From: Cupriavidus pauculus
GTDB taxonomy: Bacteria; Pseudomonadota; Gammaproteobacteria; Burkholderiales; Burkholderiaceae
Reading direction: 5' to 3'
Assembly (NCBI RefSeq): GCF_008801835.1
Contig: NZ_VZOW01000004.1
Span: 280,642-344,641, forward strand
DNA: 64,000 nt
Shown here: positions 8,600 to 16,354 of the stretch, one piece after another
How the letters are laid out: each line of letters starts with the position of its first letter
Position numbering within the stretch: position 1 is the stretch's first letter
Notes under the pieces: model-generated
Seen by the model: only the letters and a program-made list of their open reading frames with translations
The model's database searches: none
Told to the model about the DNA's origin: nothing
Translations under genes and position numbers: made by a program

Positions 8600-10156
8600 T
8601 CAGGCTACGCGCCGGTCCTGGTCTTTCCAGAATATTTCCCGTACCGCCTTGCGCGACAGCTTGCCATTTGCGTTCTTCGGCAGCTCGGCCACCACGTCGA
8701 CAGACCTCGGCTTCTTGAAGTCGGCCAGCCGTTCGGCGCAGTGCTGGATCAGGTCGTCGGCCTGCGCGCTAACGCCATCGCGCAGCACCACTACCGCCTT
8801 GACACTTTCGCCCCAGACCGGGTCGGGCACGCCCACCACGCAGGCTTCGAAGACGGCGGGGTGTTGATACAGCACGGTTTCTATCTCCGCGGGATAGACG
8901 TTGAAACCACCCGAGATGATCATGTCCTTCTTGCGGTCGACGATATACAGGTAGCCCCGGTCGTCGGCGCGCGCAAGGTCGCCGGTATGGAGCCAGCCGT
9001 TGCGCAACGCGGCGGCGGTCAGTTCGGGTTCGCGCCAGTAGCCGGCAAACACGTCGGGGCCCGCGATGACGATTTCGCCGATCTCGCCGGCCGGTACCTG
9101 CTGGCCGGCATCGTCAACCAGGCATACGCGCGCCTCGCTGAACGGACGCCCACACGAAGCCAGTCGCTCGGGATTGCCTTGCTCGATGGCCACGCGATGA
9201 TCGTCGATAGTCAGTGCAACCAGTCCGCCAGTCGTCTCGCCTGCTCCATAGCCTTGCGACAGGATCGGCCCGAATGCGCGCCAGGCCTCGACGATGCGTG
9301 CCGGGGCCATCGGAGCGGATCCGTAGGTCATCGAGCGCAGCGTGGAAAGATCGAATCGCGCGCGGTCCGGCACTGCCAGCAGCATGTTGATCATGGTGGG
9401 CACAACGAAGGTATGCGTGACACGATGCGTCGCCACCGACGCGAGGAAGGCTTCGGGATCGAACCGTTCGTGCAGCAGGATGGTGCCGCCCTGGGACAGG
9501 AACGGCTGGATGAACATGCCGCTGGCGTGGGTAATGGGGCCCGCCAGCGCCAGCACGTCGCCGGGGTTGACGCGCATGCGTCCGGTCAGCACCTTGCGCA
9601 GCGATGCCATGCGGTTGCCCATGGTTTGCATGGCTGCTTTGAGCTTGCCGGTGGAGCCGGACGTGTAGTGAAGCACGGCCAGATCGACATCGGCCAGTTC
9701 CACGTCGGGATTGACATCAGAAGCTTGCGCGAGCATCTGTTCATAGCTCACAAAGCGCGGATCGGTGCCACCAAACAGCACTCGGCGGCGCACGGACGGC
9801 ACGGCATCGGCCAAGGCATGCAGGCGCTCGGCGTGGGCCGGACCGCTGATCAGCACGGCGGGCTCCGCATTGCGCAGTGTCTCCAGCACTTCGTCATCGG
9901 AAAGCCGTGCGTTGAGCGCAACCTTGACTAGCCCGCTCTTGTACAGCGCGACCTCGAGCTCTATCAACTCCGGCCGATTCCAGGATTGGATGGCTACGCG
10001 GTCTCCTTTTTGCAGGCCCAGGCTTAGGAGCGCGTTGGCCAGTCGGCTGGAACGGGTGTCGAGTTCGGCAAAAGTGATACGGCGGTCGGCAAAGAGAATG
10101 GCCGGCCGGTCGGGCCAGTACTGTGCGCTGCGCGCGACGAATCGCCCCAGATTCAT
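8600..10156 (-). CDS. Acyl-CoA synthetase (AMP-dependent ligase)
   Basis: A 518-residue member of the ANL adenylating superfamily. Motifs in order: the P-loop YTSGSTGKLKAAMQT, the adenine motif YGAGETTGG, the ATP-binding GWLHTGDLARADDRGY, the hinge DRKKDMIISGGFNVYPAEIE and the catalytic Lys loop PKNANGKLSRKAV. It forms an acyl-AMP and then an acyl-CoA from a carboxylic acid; chain type cannot be predicted. A copy of the LysR dyad lies 79-95 bp upstream of its start, tying it to the porin and dehydrogenase genes. It is probably the activation step after the serine hydrolase. Confidence 0.88.
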   Translation of the reverse strand: MNLGRFVARSAQYWPDRPAILFADRRITFAELDTRSSRLANALLSLGLQKGDRVAIQSWNRPELIELEVALYKSGLVKVALNARLSDDEVLETLRNAEPAVLISGPAHAERLHALADAVPSVRRRVLFGGTDPRFVSYEQMLAQASDVNPDVELADVDLAVLHYTSGSTGKLKAAMQTMGNRMASLRKVLTGRMRVNPGDVLALAGPITHASGMFIQPFLSQGGTILLHERFDPEAFLASVATHRVTHTFVVPTMINMLLAVPDRARFDLSTLRSMTYGSAPMAPARIVEAWRAFGPILSQGYGAGETTGGLVALTIDDHRVAIEQGNPERLASCGRPFSEARVCLVDDAGQQVPAGEIGEIVIAGPDVFAGYWREPELTAAALRNGWLHTGDLARADDRGYLYIVDRKKDMIISGGFNVYPAEIETVLYQHPAVFEACVVGVPDPVWGESVKAVVVLRDGVSAQADDLIQHCAERLADFKKPRSVDVVAELPKNANGKLSRKAVREIFWKDQDRRVA

Positions 10157-10234
10157 GATGTTTTCCGGTGGATGGATGGGGCGACCAGTCTAGGCAGTGG
10201 CGCAGTGCATGCCGATAGCGGTGCGCGCTTTGCC

Positions 10235-10251
10235 GATAACGCCACGGAATC
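10235..10251. promoter_or_regulatory. LysR-type dyad box, copy 2 (acyl-CoA ligase)
   Basis: GATAACGCCACGGAATC, whose reverse complement GATTCCGTGGCGTTATC matches the boxes at 5053 and 11193 except at the centre. It is 79 bp upstream of the minus-strand ligase start, in the gap between the LysR gene's 3' end and the ligase. Confidence 0.55.
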
Positions 10252-10290
10252 GGCAGGGCGCAAGGTGAGGCGGGTTTGTCCGTGGCAACT

Positions 10291-11190
10291 TCAGGTATCG
10301 CGATAGACCTGTGAACGTTCCAGCAGGATCTGGATCAGGCGCTCGGCCAGCGGCGACTGGTAGGCGTCCTTGCGGCGTAGCACGCCGATGGACCGTTGCC
10401 AACGCGCGGAAGCGATCTCCAGGATGGCCAGCCCCTGCGTCTGCGCAACCGTGCGCCGCCCGAGCACCGTCAGCAGATCGCTGCTATGGATGACCGTCAG
10501 AAGGGCCGCCGCTGACGAGTTGGTTTCCACGGCCACGTTTGGGGCAGGCAGGCCAGCCTCGGCGAAGCGCGCCTCAACCAGTCGGCGCGCCACTACGTTG
10601 GTATTGGGCAGTAGCCACGAGTAGTCGCACAGGTCGGCAAGCCTCAGCGAGCGCCGGTCCAACAACGGATGGCGATCCCGCGCAATCACCACGAGTTCGT
10701 CGTCGAACAACGGGATCTGCTCGAATTCCGGATCGCCTTTGCGCGCCAGGGCCGCGATGCACAGATCGAGGTCGCCGAGGCGGAGCGACGAGTAGAGCGA
10801 ATCGTTGAGGCCGATGGAGATCTGGATATGGGCGGCAGGCCGCTGCTTGATGAGTTCGGTGCAGGCTTCCGAGAAAAACATGCTCAGGATCGAAGCGGGT
10901 ACGCCTACGCGAACCAGGCCGATCTTGCCAAGGTGCAGGTCGTTGGCTTCCTTGATGGCATCGTCGAGCGAGGACCTCACCTGCAGCACGCGTTCAAAGA
11001 ATACCGACCCGGCGGACGTCAGCGTCATGCCTTTGGCATTGCGTTCGAAGAGCTGTATTCCCAGTTCCTGCTCCAGGCGTTGCACCCCCTTGGTCAGCGC
11101 CGGTTGACTCTGGCCGAGCTTCTCCGAAGCGCGTCCCACGTGGCCTGCCTGTGCCACTTCCAGAAAATAATTCAGATCCTCAAGCCTCAT
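10291..11190 (-). CDS. LysR-family transcriptional regulator
   Basis: A 299-residue LysR protein. The helix-turn-helix occupies residues 1-60 (MRLEDLNYFLEVAQAGHVGR, SEKLGQSQPALTKGVQRLE, LGIQLFERNAKGMTLT), followed by a standard two-lobed effector domain from about residue 90. The start is the ATG at the usual family position. It is divergent from the acyl-CoA dehydrogenase, with a 92-bp spacer holding the dyad at 11193-11209. Copies of this dyad also precede the ligase and the porin operon, so this protein is the best candidate controller of the whole 5.1-12.5 kb module. The effector is probably the substrate acid or its CoA ester (inference). Confidence 0.87.
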   Translation of the reverse strand: MRLEDLNYFLEVAQAGHVGRASEKLGQSQPALTKGVQRLEQELGIQLFERNAKGMTLTSAGSVFFERVLQVRSSLDDAIKEANDLHLGKIGLVRVGVPASILSMFFSEACTELIKQRPAAHIQISIGLNDSLYSSLRLGDLDLCIAALARKGDPEFEQIPLFDDELVVIARDRHPLLDRRSLRLADLCDYSWLLPNTNVVARRLVEARFAEAGLPAPNVAVETNSSAAALLTVIHSSDLLTVLGRRTVAQTQGLAILEIASARWQRSIGVLRRKDAYQSPLAERLIQILLERSQVYRDT

Positions 11191-11192
11191 CT

Positions 11193-11209
11193 GATTCCGC
11201 CGCGTTATC
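11193..11209. promoter_or_regulatory. LysR-type dyad box, copy 3 (LysR/dehydrogenase divergent promoter)
   Basis: GATTCCGCCGCGTTATC, a GATnnCGCnGCGnnATC dyad, 2 bp from the LysR start codon and 73 bp before the dehydrogenase start. This is the classical place for an autoregulatory LysR site in a divergent promoter. Confidence 0.6.
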
Positions 11210-11282
11210 GAAACTGACGTTCCGATCATGGGGGAGGAATGCTGCCCGGTCAACACTGTCAGGATCGGAAGAGGAGTCAAAA

Positions 11283-12452
11283 ATGCCAGAACTTGCTGCC
11301 AACCCTGGCGAGCTGCGTGCCGTGCTGCATCGCTACCTGGAGGACGAATTGCTTCCATGGGAGCGGGAGCAGAACATCGGTTACGAAGACCGGATCTCGC
11401 GCGAACTGATCCGTTCCATCTGGCGGCGCAGCCGGGAGCTGGGGCTTTACGGAGCCCAGTTGCCCGTCGAATTAGGCGGGCAGGGCCTTTCTGTGGAGGC
11501 AATGTGCCAGCTCAAGGATGATGTGGCCGCATCGGGGGCCATCCTGTTTCCTCATGTGCTGGGAGACTGGGGCGGACCTTCGCGCGTGGGCAATCTCGTC
11601 CGGTTTGCCACGCCTTACCAGCGGAAGCTTTTTATCGACCCCGTGATCGCCGGCGAGCGTGGCGCCTGCTTTGCCATGACTGAACCGAATTCGGGGTCGG
11701 ACGCCGCGAGCATCCAGACCCGCGCAGTCGTCGACGGCGACGATTACATCGTCACGGGCCGAAAGCACTTCATCACTGCCTCGGTATTCGCGGACTACGC
11801 CCTCACCATGTGCGTGACGGATCCCGACAAAGGCAATGAAGGCATTTCCGCCATCTTCATCGATCTCGATAGTCCGGGCGTTACGCTCGATACCGCCTGC
11901 GTGCCCATCACGGGACAGTACGTGGATGCCGACATCATCCTGGATCACGTCCGCGTACCGCGCCGCAACTGCATCGGCGGAGAAGGCAACGGCTTCCGGC
12001 TGGCGATGAACCGCATCAGCCTGAATCGACTGCTCCACTGCCCGACCATGATTGGATTGGCCCGCCAGGCGCTGCGCCTGTCCATTGCCTACGCCAACAC
12101 GCGTCGCCAGTTTGGCGGGGCGATCATCCGCTTTCAGGCGATTCAGCACATGCTTGCCGACATGGCCTCCAGCCTGTTCGCTTGCGAAAGCATGGTGTTG
12201 GCCGCCGCACGCAAGGCCGACGCAGGCATCGATGTCCGCATGGAAGCGTCGATGTGCAAGCTATTCGTCTCCGAAGCCTGTTTCCAGATTGCCGACAAGG
12301 CTGTGCAGATTCACGGCAACGTGGGGGTCACGAAGAACCATCCGGTCGAGTTCATTTTCCGACGCCTCCGGCTTTATCGGATCGTGACCGGCACCAGCGA
12401 AATCCAGCGCAACACGATCGCCAAGGAAATCATGCAAGGTCGTGGCGCATGA
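11283..12452 (+). CDS. Acyl-CoA dehydrogenase-family flavoprotein with atypical active site
   Basis: A 389-residue protein with the full ACAD fold: an N-terminal helical domain, the beta-domain FAD motif CFAMTEPNSGSDAASIQT and YIVTGRKHFITAS, and the C-terminal domain with ANTRRQFGGAIIRFQAIQ and KAVQIHGNVGVTKNHPVE. The loop that normally carries the catalytic base (YEGTSEIQ in most relatives) reads RIVTGTSEIQR, so Glu is replaced by Thr. The alternative base of isovaleryl-CoA-type enzymes (LER) is also absent (SLNRLL). Oxidation of an acyl-CoA thioester is the family role, but the reaction here may differ. It is transcribed divergently from the LysR gene. Confidence 0.82.
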   Translation: MPELAANPGELRAVLHRYLEDELLPWEREQNIGYEDRISRELIRSIWRRSRELGLYGAQLPVELGGQGLSVEAMCQLKDDVAASGAILFPHVLGDWGGPSRVGNLVRFATPYQRKLFIDPVIAGERGACFAMTEPNSGSDAASIQTRAVVDGDDYIVTGRKHFITASVFADYALTMCVTDPDKGNEGISAIFIDLDSPGVTLDTACVPITGQYVDADIILDHVRVPRRNCIGGEGNGFRLAMNRISLNRLLHCPTMIGLARQALRLSIAYANTRRQFGGAIIRFQAIQHMLADMASSLFACESMVLAAARKADAGIDVRMEASMCKLFVSEACFQIADKAVQIHGNVGVTKNHPVEFIFRRLRLYRIVTGTSEIQRNTIAKEIMQGRGA

Positions 12453-12643
12453 GCGGGGGCTAAGCATCACGATTCCAGACCTCATTCGCGGCGCTGAACG
12501 GAAATGACCGTATCTGGCCGAGAAAAGTGCGGCACATATTGGCGCGAACGGATGGCAAGTGGCCATCGCTTAGAATTCCGCATCCGAGACCGATAGTCGA
12601 CACCATGCCTGGAGCCAACCTGACGCAATGCGTCGTGAAGCCA

Positions 12644-13291
12644 ATGCGAACAGCCGCGCTGGTCATCGTGTTGTTTGCGCTGGGCGCGTGCACCGCGCGG
12701 CCTTTTCAACCGAACCCGCCGGCGTACACGATGTGGGAAAAGACGGGGGTGACTGAGGATGGCGTGCGCGCCGCCATGCACGATTGCGGCTTTGCCAGCG
12801 CTACGAGCAATGATGGCGTCAACATGACCGGCAATGACTATGCCGGCGCCGAACTGTGCATGATCGACAACGGCTTCTTGTACAAAGGGCGGCGCATTGC
12901 CTGCGCCGACTTTCCGGAGCGGATGGCCTGCGCCCGGGTGCCGCGCGGCAAGACCTTTGGAACCGATCCCGATTTCGATCCGGCGCGGCTGGCGAGCCGG
13001 CTAGTGCGGCCGCCCGCCTATGCGTACTGGACTCGCCCAGGGACCGATGTCGAAGGTGTCAAGCACGCGATGATGGCGTGCGGCTACAACACCGTCATCG
13101 AGCCGACCGATTCGATGCTGCTCAACGACATCGCTGGCGCGCAGCTGTGCATGATCGAGCAGCGGTTCACGTATGCGTGGCCCGTCAACAGCCTGCTATG
13201 CAAGAGCACGCCAGGGTTGGCTGCCTGCCGCAACCGTCCCATCGATGCCAAGCGCTGCTGCGCTCGTCCGAAAGCCGCGGGCCAGCACTGA
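12644..13291 (+). CDS. Lipoprotein with two internal repeats, unknown function
   Basis: A 215-residue predicted lipoprotein: MRTAALVIVLFALGAC ends in the lipobox LGAC. Two homologous repeats of about 90 residues follow, each with the pattern PPAYxxW(E/T)xxGx...GVxxAMxxCG...AGAxLCMIxxxFxY. Paired Cys residues are conserved between the repeats, which suggests disulfides in the periplasm. The ATG at 12644 is preferred over one at 12605 because it places the signal peptide correctly. The gene is monocistronic and converges on the MarR gene. I do not recognise a known function. Confidence 0.7.
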   Translation: MRTAALVIVLFALGACTARPFQPNPPAYTMWEKTGVTEDGVRAAMHDCGFASATSNDGVNMTGNDYAGAELCMIDNGFLYKGRRIACADFPERMACARVPRGKTFGTDPDFDPARLASRLVRPPAYAYWTRPGTDVEGVKHAMMACGYNTVIEPTDSMLLNDIAGAQLCMIEQRFTYAWPVNSLLCKSTPGLAACRNRPIDAKRCCARPKAAGQH

Positions 13292-13358
13292 TTCATTTCC
13301 TGGCTGACATGGCGGATGACGTCACGCCATGGCGGTATCCACTACTTGCCCGCGTATT

Positions 13359-13820
13359 TTAATCGCCGGCCGCGTGTTCCTTTACATCGCCTACGACCAT
13401 TGCTTTTAGCCCTTCACGCAGTGCGGTCGCATTTTCTACGCCGTTTAGTTCCTCGAACTCGCGTTGTGCGGCTCGCCAGAGCGGGGCTGCTCGTTCGTGC
13501 AGCCGTCGCCCGTCTTTGGTGAGTTCGATCAGTCGGATTCGGCCGTCAGTTGGCGACGGCTTGATTTTCACGAAGCCATCGCGTTCGAGAAAGCCAACCA
13601 TCTTTCCCATCGCCGTCCGCTCAATATCGAGCCTCTCGGCCAGCGCGTTGACTGGGGCACTTCCCACCTCGTCCAATGCTGCAAGCGTCAGGAATTGTGT
13701 AATGCGCAGACCCACCGGTTCGAGATGGCTATCGTAGAGTCGCGAGATCTGCCTGCTTGCCTTCCTAGCGGCGAAGCAATTGCACTGATCGATTCCAAGC
13801 GGCTGGTCAAACACCGACAT
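13359..13820 (-). CDS. MarR-family transcriptional regulator
   Basis: A 153-residue winged-helix repressor. The MarR core runs from RKASRQISRLYDSHLEPVGL through APVNALAERLDIERTAMGKMVGFLERDG to the wing TDGRIRLIELTKDG. Such proteins bind palindromes and release them on binding phenolic or oxidant ligands. It lies downstream of the SDR on the same strand with a 142-bp gap that holds a TGCAT-n9-ATGCA dyad just before its start, so it probably has its own promoter and autoregulates. It may control the NmrA/NTF2/SDR genes upstream. Confidence 0.85.
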   Translation of the reverse strand: MSVFDQPLGIDQCNCFAARKASRQISRLYDSHLEPVGLRITQFLTLAALDEVGSAPVNALAERLDIERTAMGKMVGFLERDGFVKIKPSPTDGRIRLIELTKDGRRLHERAAPLWRAAQREFEELNGVENATALREGLKAMVVGDVKEHAAGD

Positions 13821-13854
13821 CGCGGTTCCACTCCTTATCTATTTGGGCTAGTCA

Positions 13855-13873
13855 TGCATTAAGTTTAGATGCA
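13855..13873. promoter_or_regulatory. Candidate MarR operator
   Basis: TGCATTAAGTTTAGATGCA, an inverted repeat TGCAT / ATGCA with a 9-bp AT-rich centre, 35 bp upstream of the MarR start codon. The assignment rests on position and symmetry only. Confidence 0.35.
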
Positions 13874-13962
13874 GCTTGCACCGAGCCGGGCTCCGGGGCA
13901 CTCGGATACTCGGCTCGGCCGACGGACGATACGCGTGCACACGGCAATCGTCATGGGACGGT

Positions 13963-14676
13963 CTACACGCCGTCCGGCGGTACGATATACCCAGGCACTT
14001 CGGCCGCAAGGGTGCTCTTCAGGACTGCAGTGCCTTTGTCAGCCATGACTTCGCTCTTGCCGGCGGCTAGAGCGTCGTAGGTCTTTCGAACAACATCATT
14101 CGGACTCGCCTTGGGTACATCAATGCCCTTGGTCAAGTCTGTATCGACGAAGCCGACGTGAAGGCCGAGCACGTGGATGTTACGCTCTTTCAGGTGAAAG
14201 CGAAGCTGGTTCGTGAAGCTCCACGCCGCTGCCTTTGACGCGGCATACGGGGTCAGATAGGGGCGCGGCAGCCACACAATGTCGGAAAGGACGTTGATGA
14301 TGGCCGCATGTGATTTGGTTGTTAATACCCCTTCGAAGGCCTGGGAGACACGCACGACGCCATAGTAGTTGGTGTCGAACATCTGCTGGGACTGGGTCTC
14401 TGTGTCGACCGCGAGAGGCCCTTCTATCAGTGCGGCAATGCCGGCGTTGTTGATCAGAAGCGTGGTGTCGGCGGCGACTTTCGCGGCTGCGGCGATCGAT
14501 GCTCTATCTGTGACGTCAATCTGGATCGGCGAGATACCTGGTTCATTGAATCCGGTGATGTTGCGCATGCCAGCGTAAACTTTCTTCGCCCCGCGACGAA
14601 CCGCCTCGCGAGCGAACTCCAAGCCAAGGCCACGGCTGGCGCCGGTGATGAAGACAGTTGCGTTTTTCACTTCCAT
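13963..14676 (-). CDS. Short-chain dehydrogenase/reductase (SDR)
   Basis: A 237-residue classical-type SDR. The Rossmann nucleotide-binding motif is TGASRGLGLEFA, the structural motif is NNAG (LLINNAGIA), and the catalytic residues are Ser in NVLSDIV and YxxxK in YAASKAA. It reduces or oxidises a carbonyl/alcohol with NAD(P)(H); the substrate is unknown. The start is the ATG of MEVKNATVF, preceded by AAAAGGAG. It is the third gene of an NmrA - NTF2-like - SDR set on the minus strand, 67 bp after the NTF2-like gene. Confidence 0.85.
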   Translation of the reverse strand: MEVKNATVFITGASRGLGLEFAREAVRRGAKKVYAGMRNITGFNEPGISPIQIDVTDRASIAAAAKVAADTTLLINNAGIAALIEGPLAVDTETQSQQMFDTNYYGVVRVSQAFEGVLTTKSHAAIINVLSDIVWLPRPYLTPYAASKAAAWSFTNQLRFHLKERNIHVLGLHVGFVDTDLTKGIDVPKASPNDVVRKTYDALAAGKSEVMADKGTAVLKSTLAAEVPGYIVPPDGV

Positions 14677-14743
14677 GACAACTCCTTTTGATTGGTGCGA
14701 GCCATCGGAGGCGAATATCTTGGCCCCCAACGCGCCCGTGGTA

Positions 14744-15154
14744 TCAAAGAAAAATCTCTTCTGGAAATTGCTCCGAGAACATTTCCCGCAGATGGGTAGC
14801 GATGCTTAGGACAGCACCGAGCGGGGACATTCGTACGCTGACTCGTGGCACCGATCCATCGGCATTTCGGACTGCGATGACGGTTGCGCTCAGCTTCTCG
14901 CCGCTTTTCAGAACAGCCTCGTATTCGAGCACCAGCCGCACGTCGCTGGTTTCAAGGAACGTTGGCGTCTGGGAGCCGCCGTAGAGAGCTCCAACAGCAT
15001 TGATCAGGAGCCTGATGTCATCGCGTCCTACAACGCGATCACGCAACACGGAACTTGCTAGCTCCGCGTCTGCCGTCAAATCATCCAGAAATGGGTGACG
15101 TTCATTCCGTGAATCGGACACGTTCATCTCCAATCGTTGCAGGACAACGTTCAT
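14744..15154 (-). CDS. NTF2-like / SnoaL-type small protein
   Basis: A 136-residue protein whose pattern (HPFLDDLTADAELASSVLRD early, then a central GRDDIRLLINAVGALY and strands up to LREMFSEQF) resembles the cone-shaped NTF2-like fold of SnoaL-type isomerases and polyketide cyclases. That fold call is tentative. Its start codon overlaps the NmrA stop (ATGA), which supports this start and translational coupling. A role beside two NAD(P)-dependent oxidoreductases would fit modification of a small organic molecule. Confidence 0.55.
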   Translation of the reverse strand: MNVVLQRLEMNVSDSRNERHPFLDDLTADAELASSVLRDRVVGRDDIRLLINAVGALYGGSQTPTFLETSDVRLVLEYEAVLKSGEKLSATVIAVRNADGSVPRVSVRMSPLGAVLSIATHLREMFSEQFPEEIFL

Positions 15155-16032
15155 GCAAAAACAGCGCGATTCTTTGCGACGTACTGTTGGACCGAGAGCG
15201 GTGGCTTACCGGTGATCCTCGCAACAACGTCGTTGGTGCCGGAGAAAATTCCTTCTTGGTAGTTTTGCGCCACTTCCACCAAATGCTGGGTGAGGAACGG
15301 CGGGAATTTGTAGAGGTTCTCCATCTTGTACTGAAACTCTTCGATCGAAGTCGGTGTGTATTCGATGCGAGCGCCAAGTACTTCGCTCATCGCTGCTGCG
15401 ATTTCCGTGTGGTCCATCTCGACGGGGCCATGGAGCGTGTAGATTTTTCCTGCGTGGGCCTCAGGCGCTGCCAGCACATGGGCGATCACTCGGCCCTGAT
15501 CGTCACTGGCAATCGGCGCATGACTGCCGTGGCCAAACGGGAACTCAATTCTTTTCTTGGCCCAGATCTCCTTCGCAAAATGCGGGTAGACCAGCCAATC
15601 GGCGAAAAAAGTGGGACGCAGGTGCGTAGTCGGAACGCCCGACCAATCGAAAACACGCTCGGAAATCCAGTGATCCTGAGCGGCGTGGCTTGCCGACTCC
15701 CGGCGCGCAGAAATCTGTGACATGTTGACGATCGCCGCGACGCCCGCTTCCTTCGCAGCCTGCGCGAAGTAGGCGGCAGCGCTGATGATCCCTGGCGAGA
15801 TCGGATGAAGGAAATACGCCGAACGGATGCCCTCCATCGCCGCGCGGATCGCGTCAATACTTGTGAAATCGCCAACAGCGATATCCACTCCGCGCTGCCT
15901 CAAGGCGGCAGCGCGATCGTCGTCCGTGCGGACGTAGGCCCGCACGCGTCTGCCGAGCGCGAGCAGTTCGTCGATGGCTGCGCCTCCAGTGCGTCCGGTT
16001 GCACCGCTTACAAGAATGTCAGGTGGGTTCAT
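15151..16032 (-). CDS. NmrA-like NAD(P)-binding protein (atypical SDR)
   Basis: A 293-residue protein of the NmrA/HSCARG/YtfG type. The N-terminal Rossmann motif is LVSGATGRTGGAAIDELLALG, followed by GDFTSIDAIRAAMEGIRSAYFL and the LRPTFFADW segment typical of the family. The catalytic YxxxK of classical SDRs is absent at its usual place, as in redox-sensing or quinone-reducing members. It is the first gene of the minus-strand cluster, with a striking GAGCATATGC repeat upstream. Confidence 0.82.
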   Translation of the reverse strand: MNPPDILVSGATGRTGGAAIDELLALGRRVRAYVRTDDDRAAALRQRGVDIAVGDFTSIDAIRAAMEGIRSAYFLHPISPGIISAAAYFAQAAKEAGVAAIVNMSQISARRESASHAAQDHWISERVFDWSGVPTTHLRPTFFADWLVYPHFAKEIWAKKRIEFPFGHGSHAPIASDDQGRVIAHVLAAPEAHAGKIYTLHGPVEMDHTEIAAAMSEVLGARIEYTPTSIEEFQYKMENLYKFPPFLTQHLVEVAQNYQEGIFSGTNDVVARITGKPPLSVQQYVAKNRAVFA

Positions 16033-16055
16033 TGTTTCGCTCCGTTTTTTGAAAT

Positions 16056-16098
16056 GAGAGCATATGCTCTCTTAAGGCAAGAATAGGAGCATATGCAC
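16056..16098. promoter_or_regulatory. Twin GAGCATATGC operator upstream of the NmrA cluster
   Basis: A perfect 16-bp palindrome GAGAGCATATGCTCTC (16056-16071) followed 30 bp later by a second core GGAGCATATGCAC (16086-16098). The cores are exactly about three helical turns apart, which suits cooperative binding of two dimers on one DNA face. It sits 24 bp from the NmrA start. The rest of 16099-16354 shows no gene. Confidence 0.5.
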
Positions 16099-16354
16099 GT
16101 AATGTCAAGAATCGCCTGGTGCGGCCTGTGCGGATGGCACTCCCAAGAGGGTTTTGCCCGTCCCGGGGTGGCGAACTGTTAGCTGGGGCGCTGCACGCTG
16201 GCGCCATCGCCGGCGTTCAGTCGGGCGATGTCAACGGCGCCTACGCGACGTCTATCAGTCACTGGCGAAGAGCGGCTGACTTCGCCGGCCCCCCTTCCAA
16301 GATGGACGCATGGATGCGCGATAATGGCCGAAGAGCTCGTTACTAAGGAACTCA

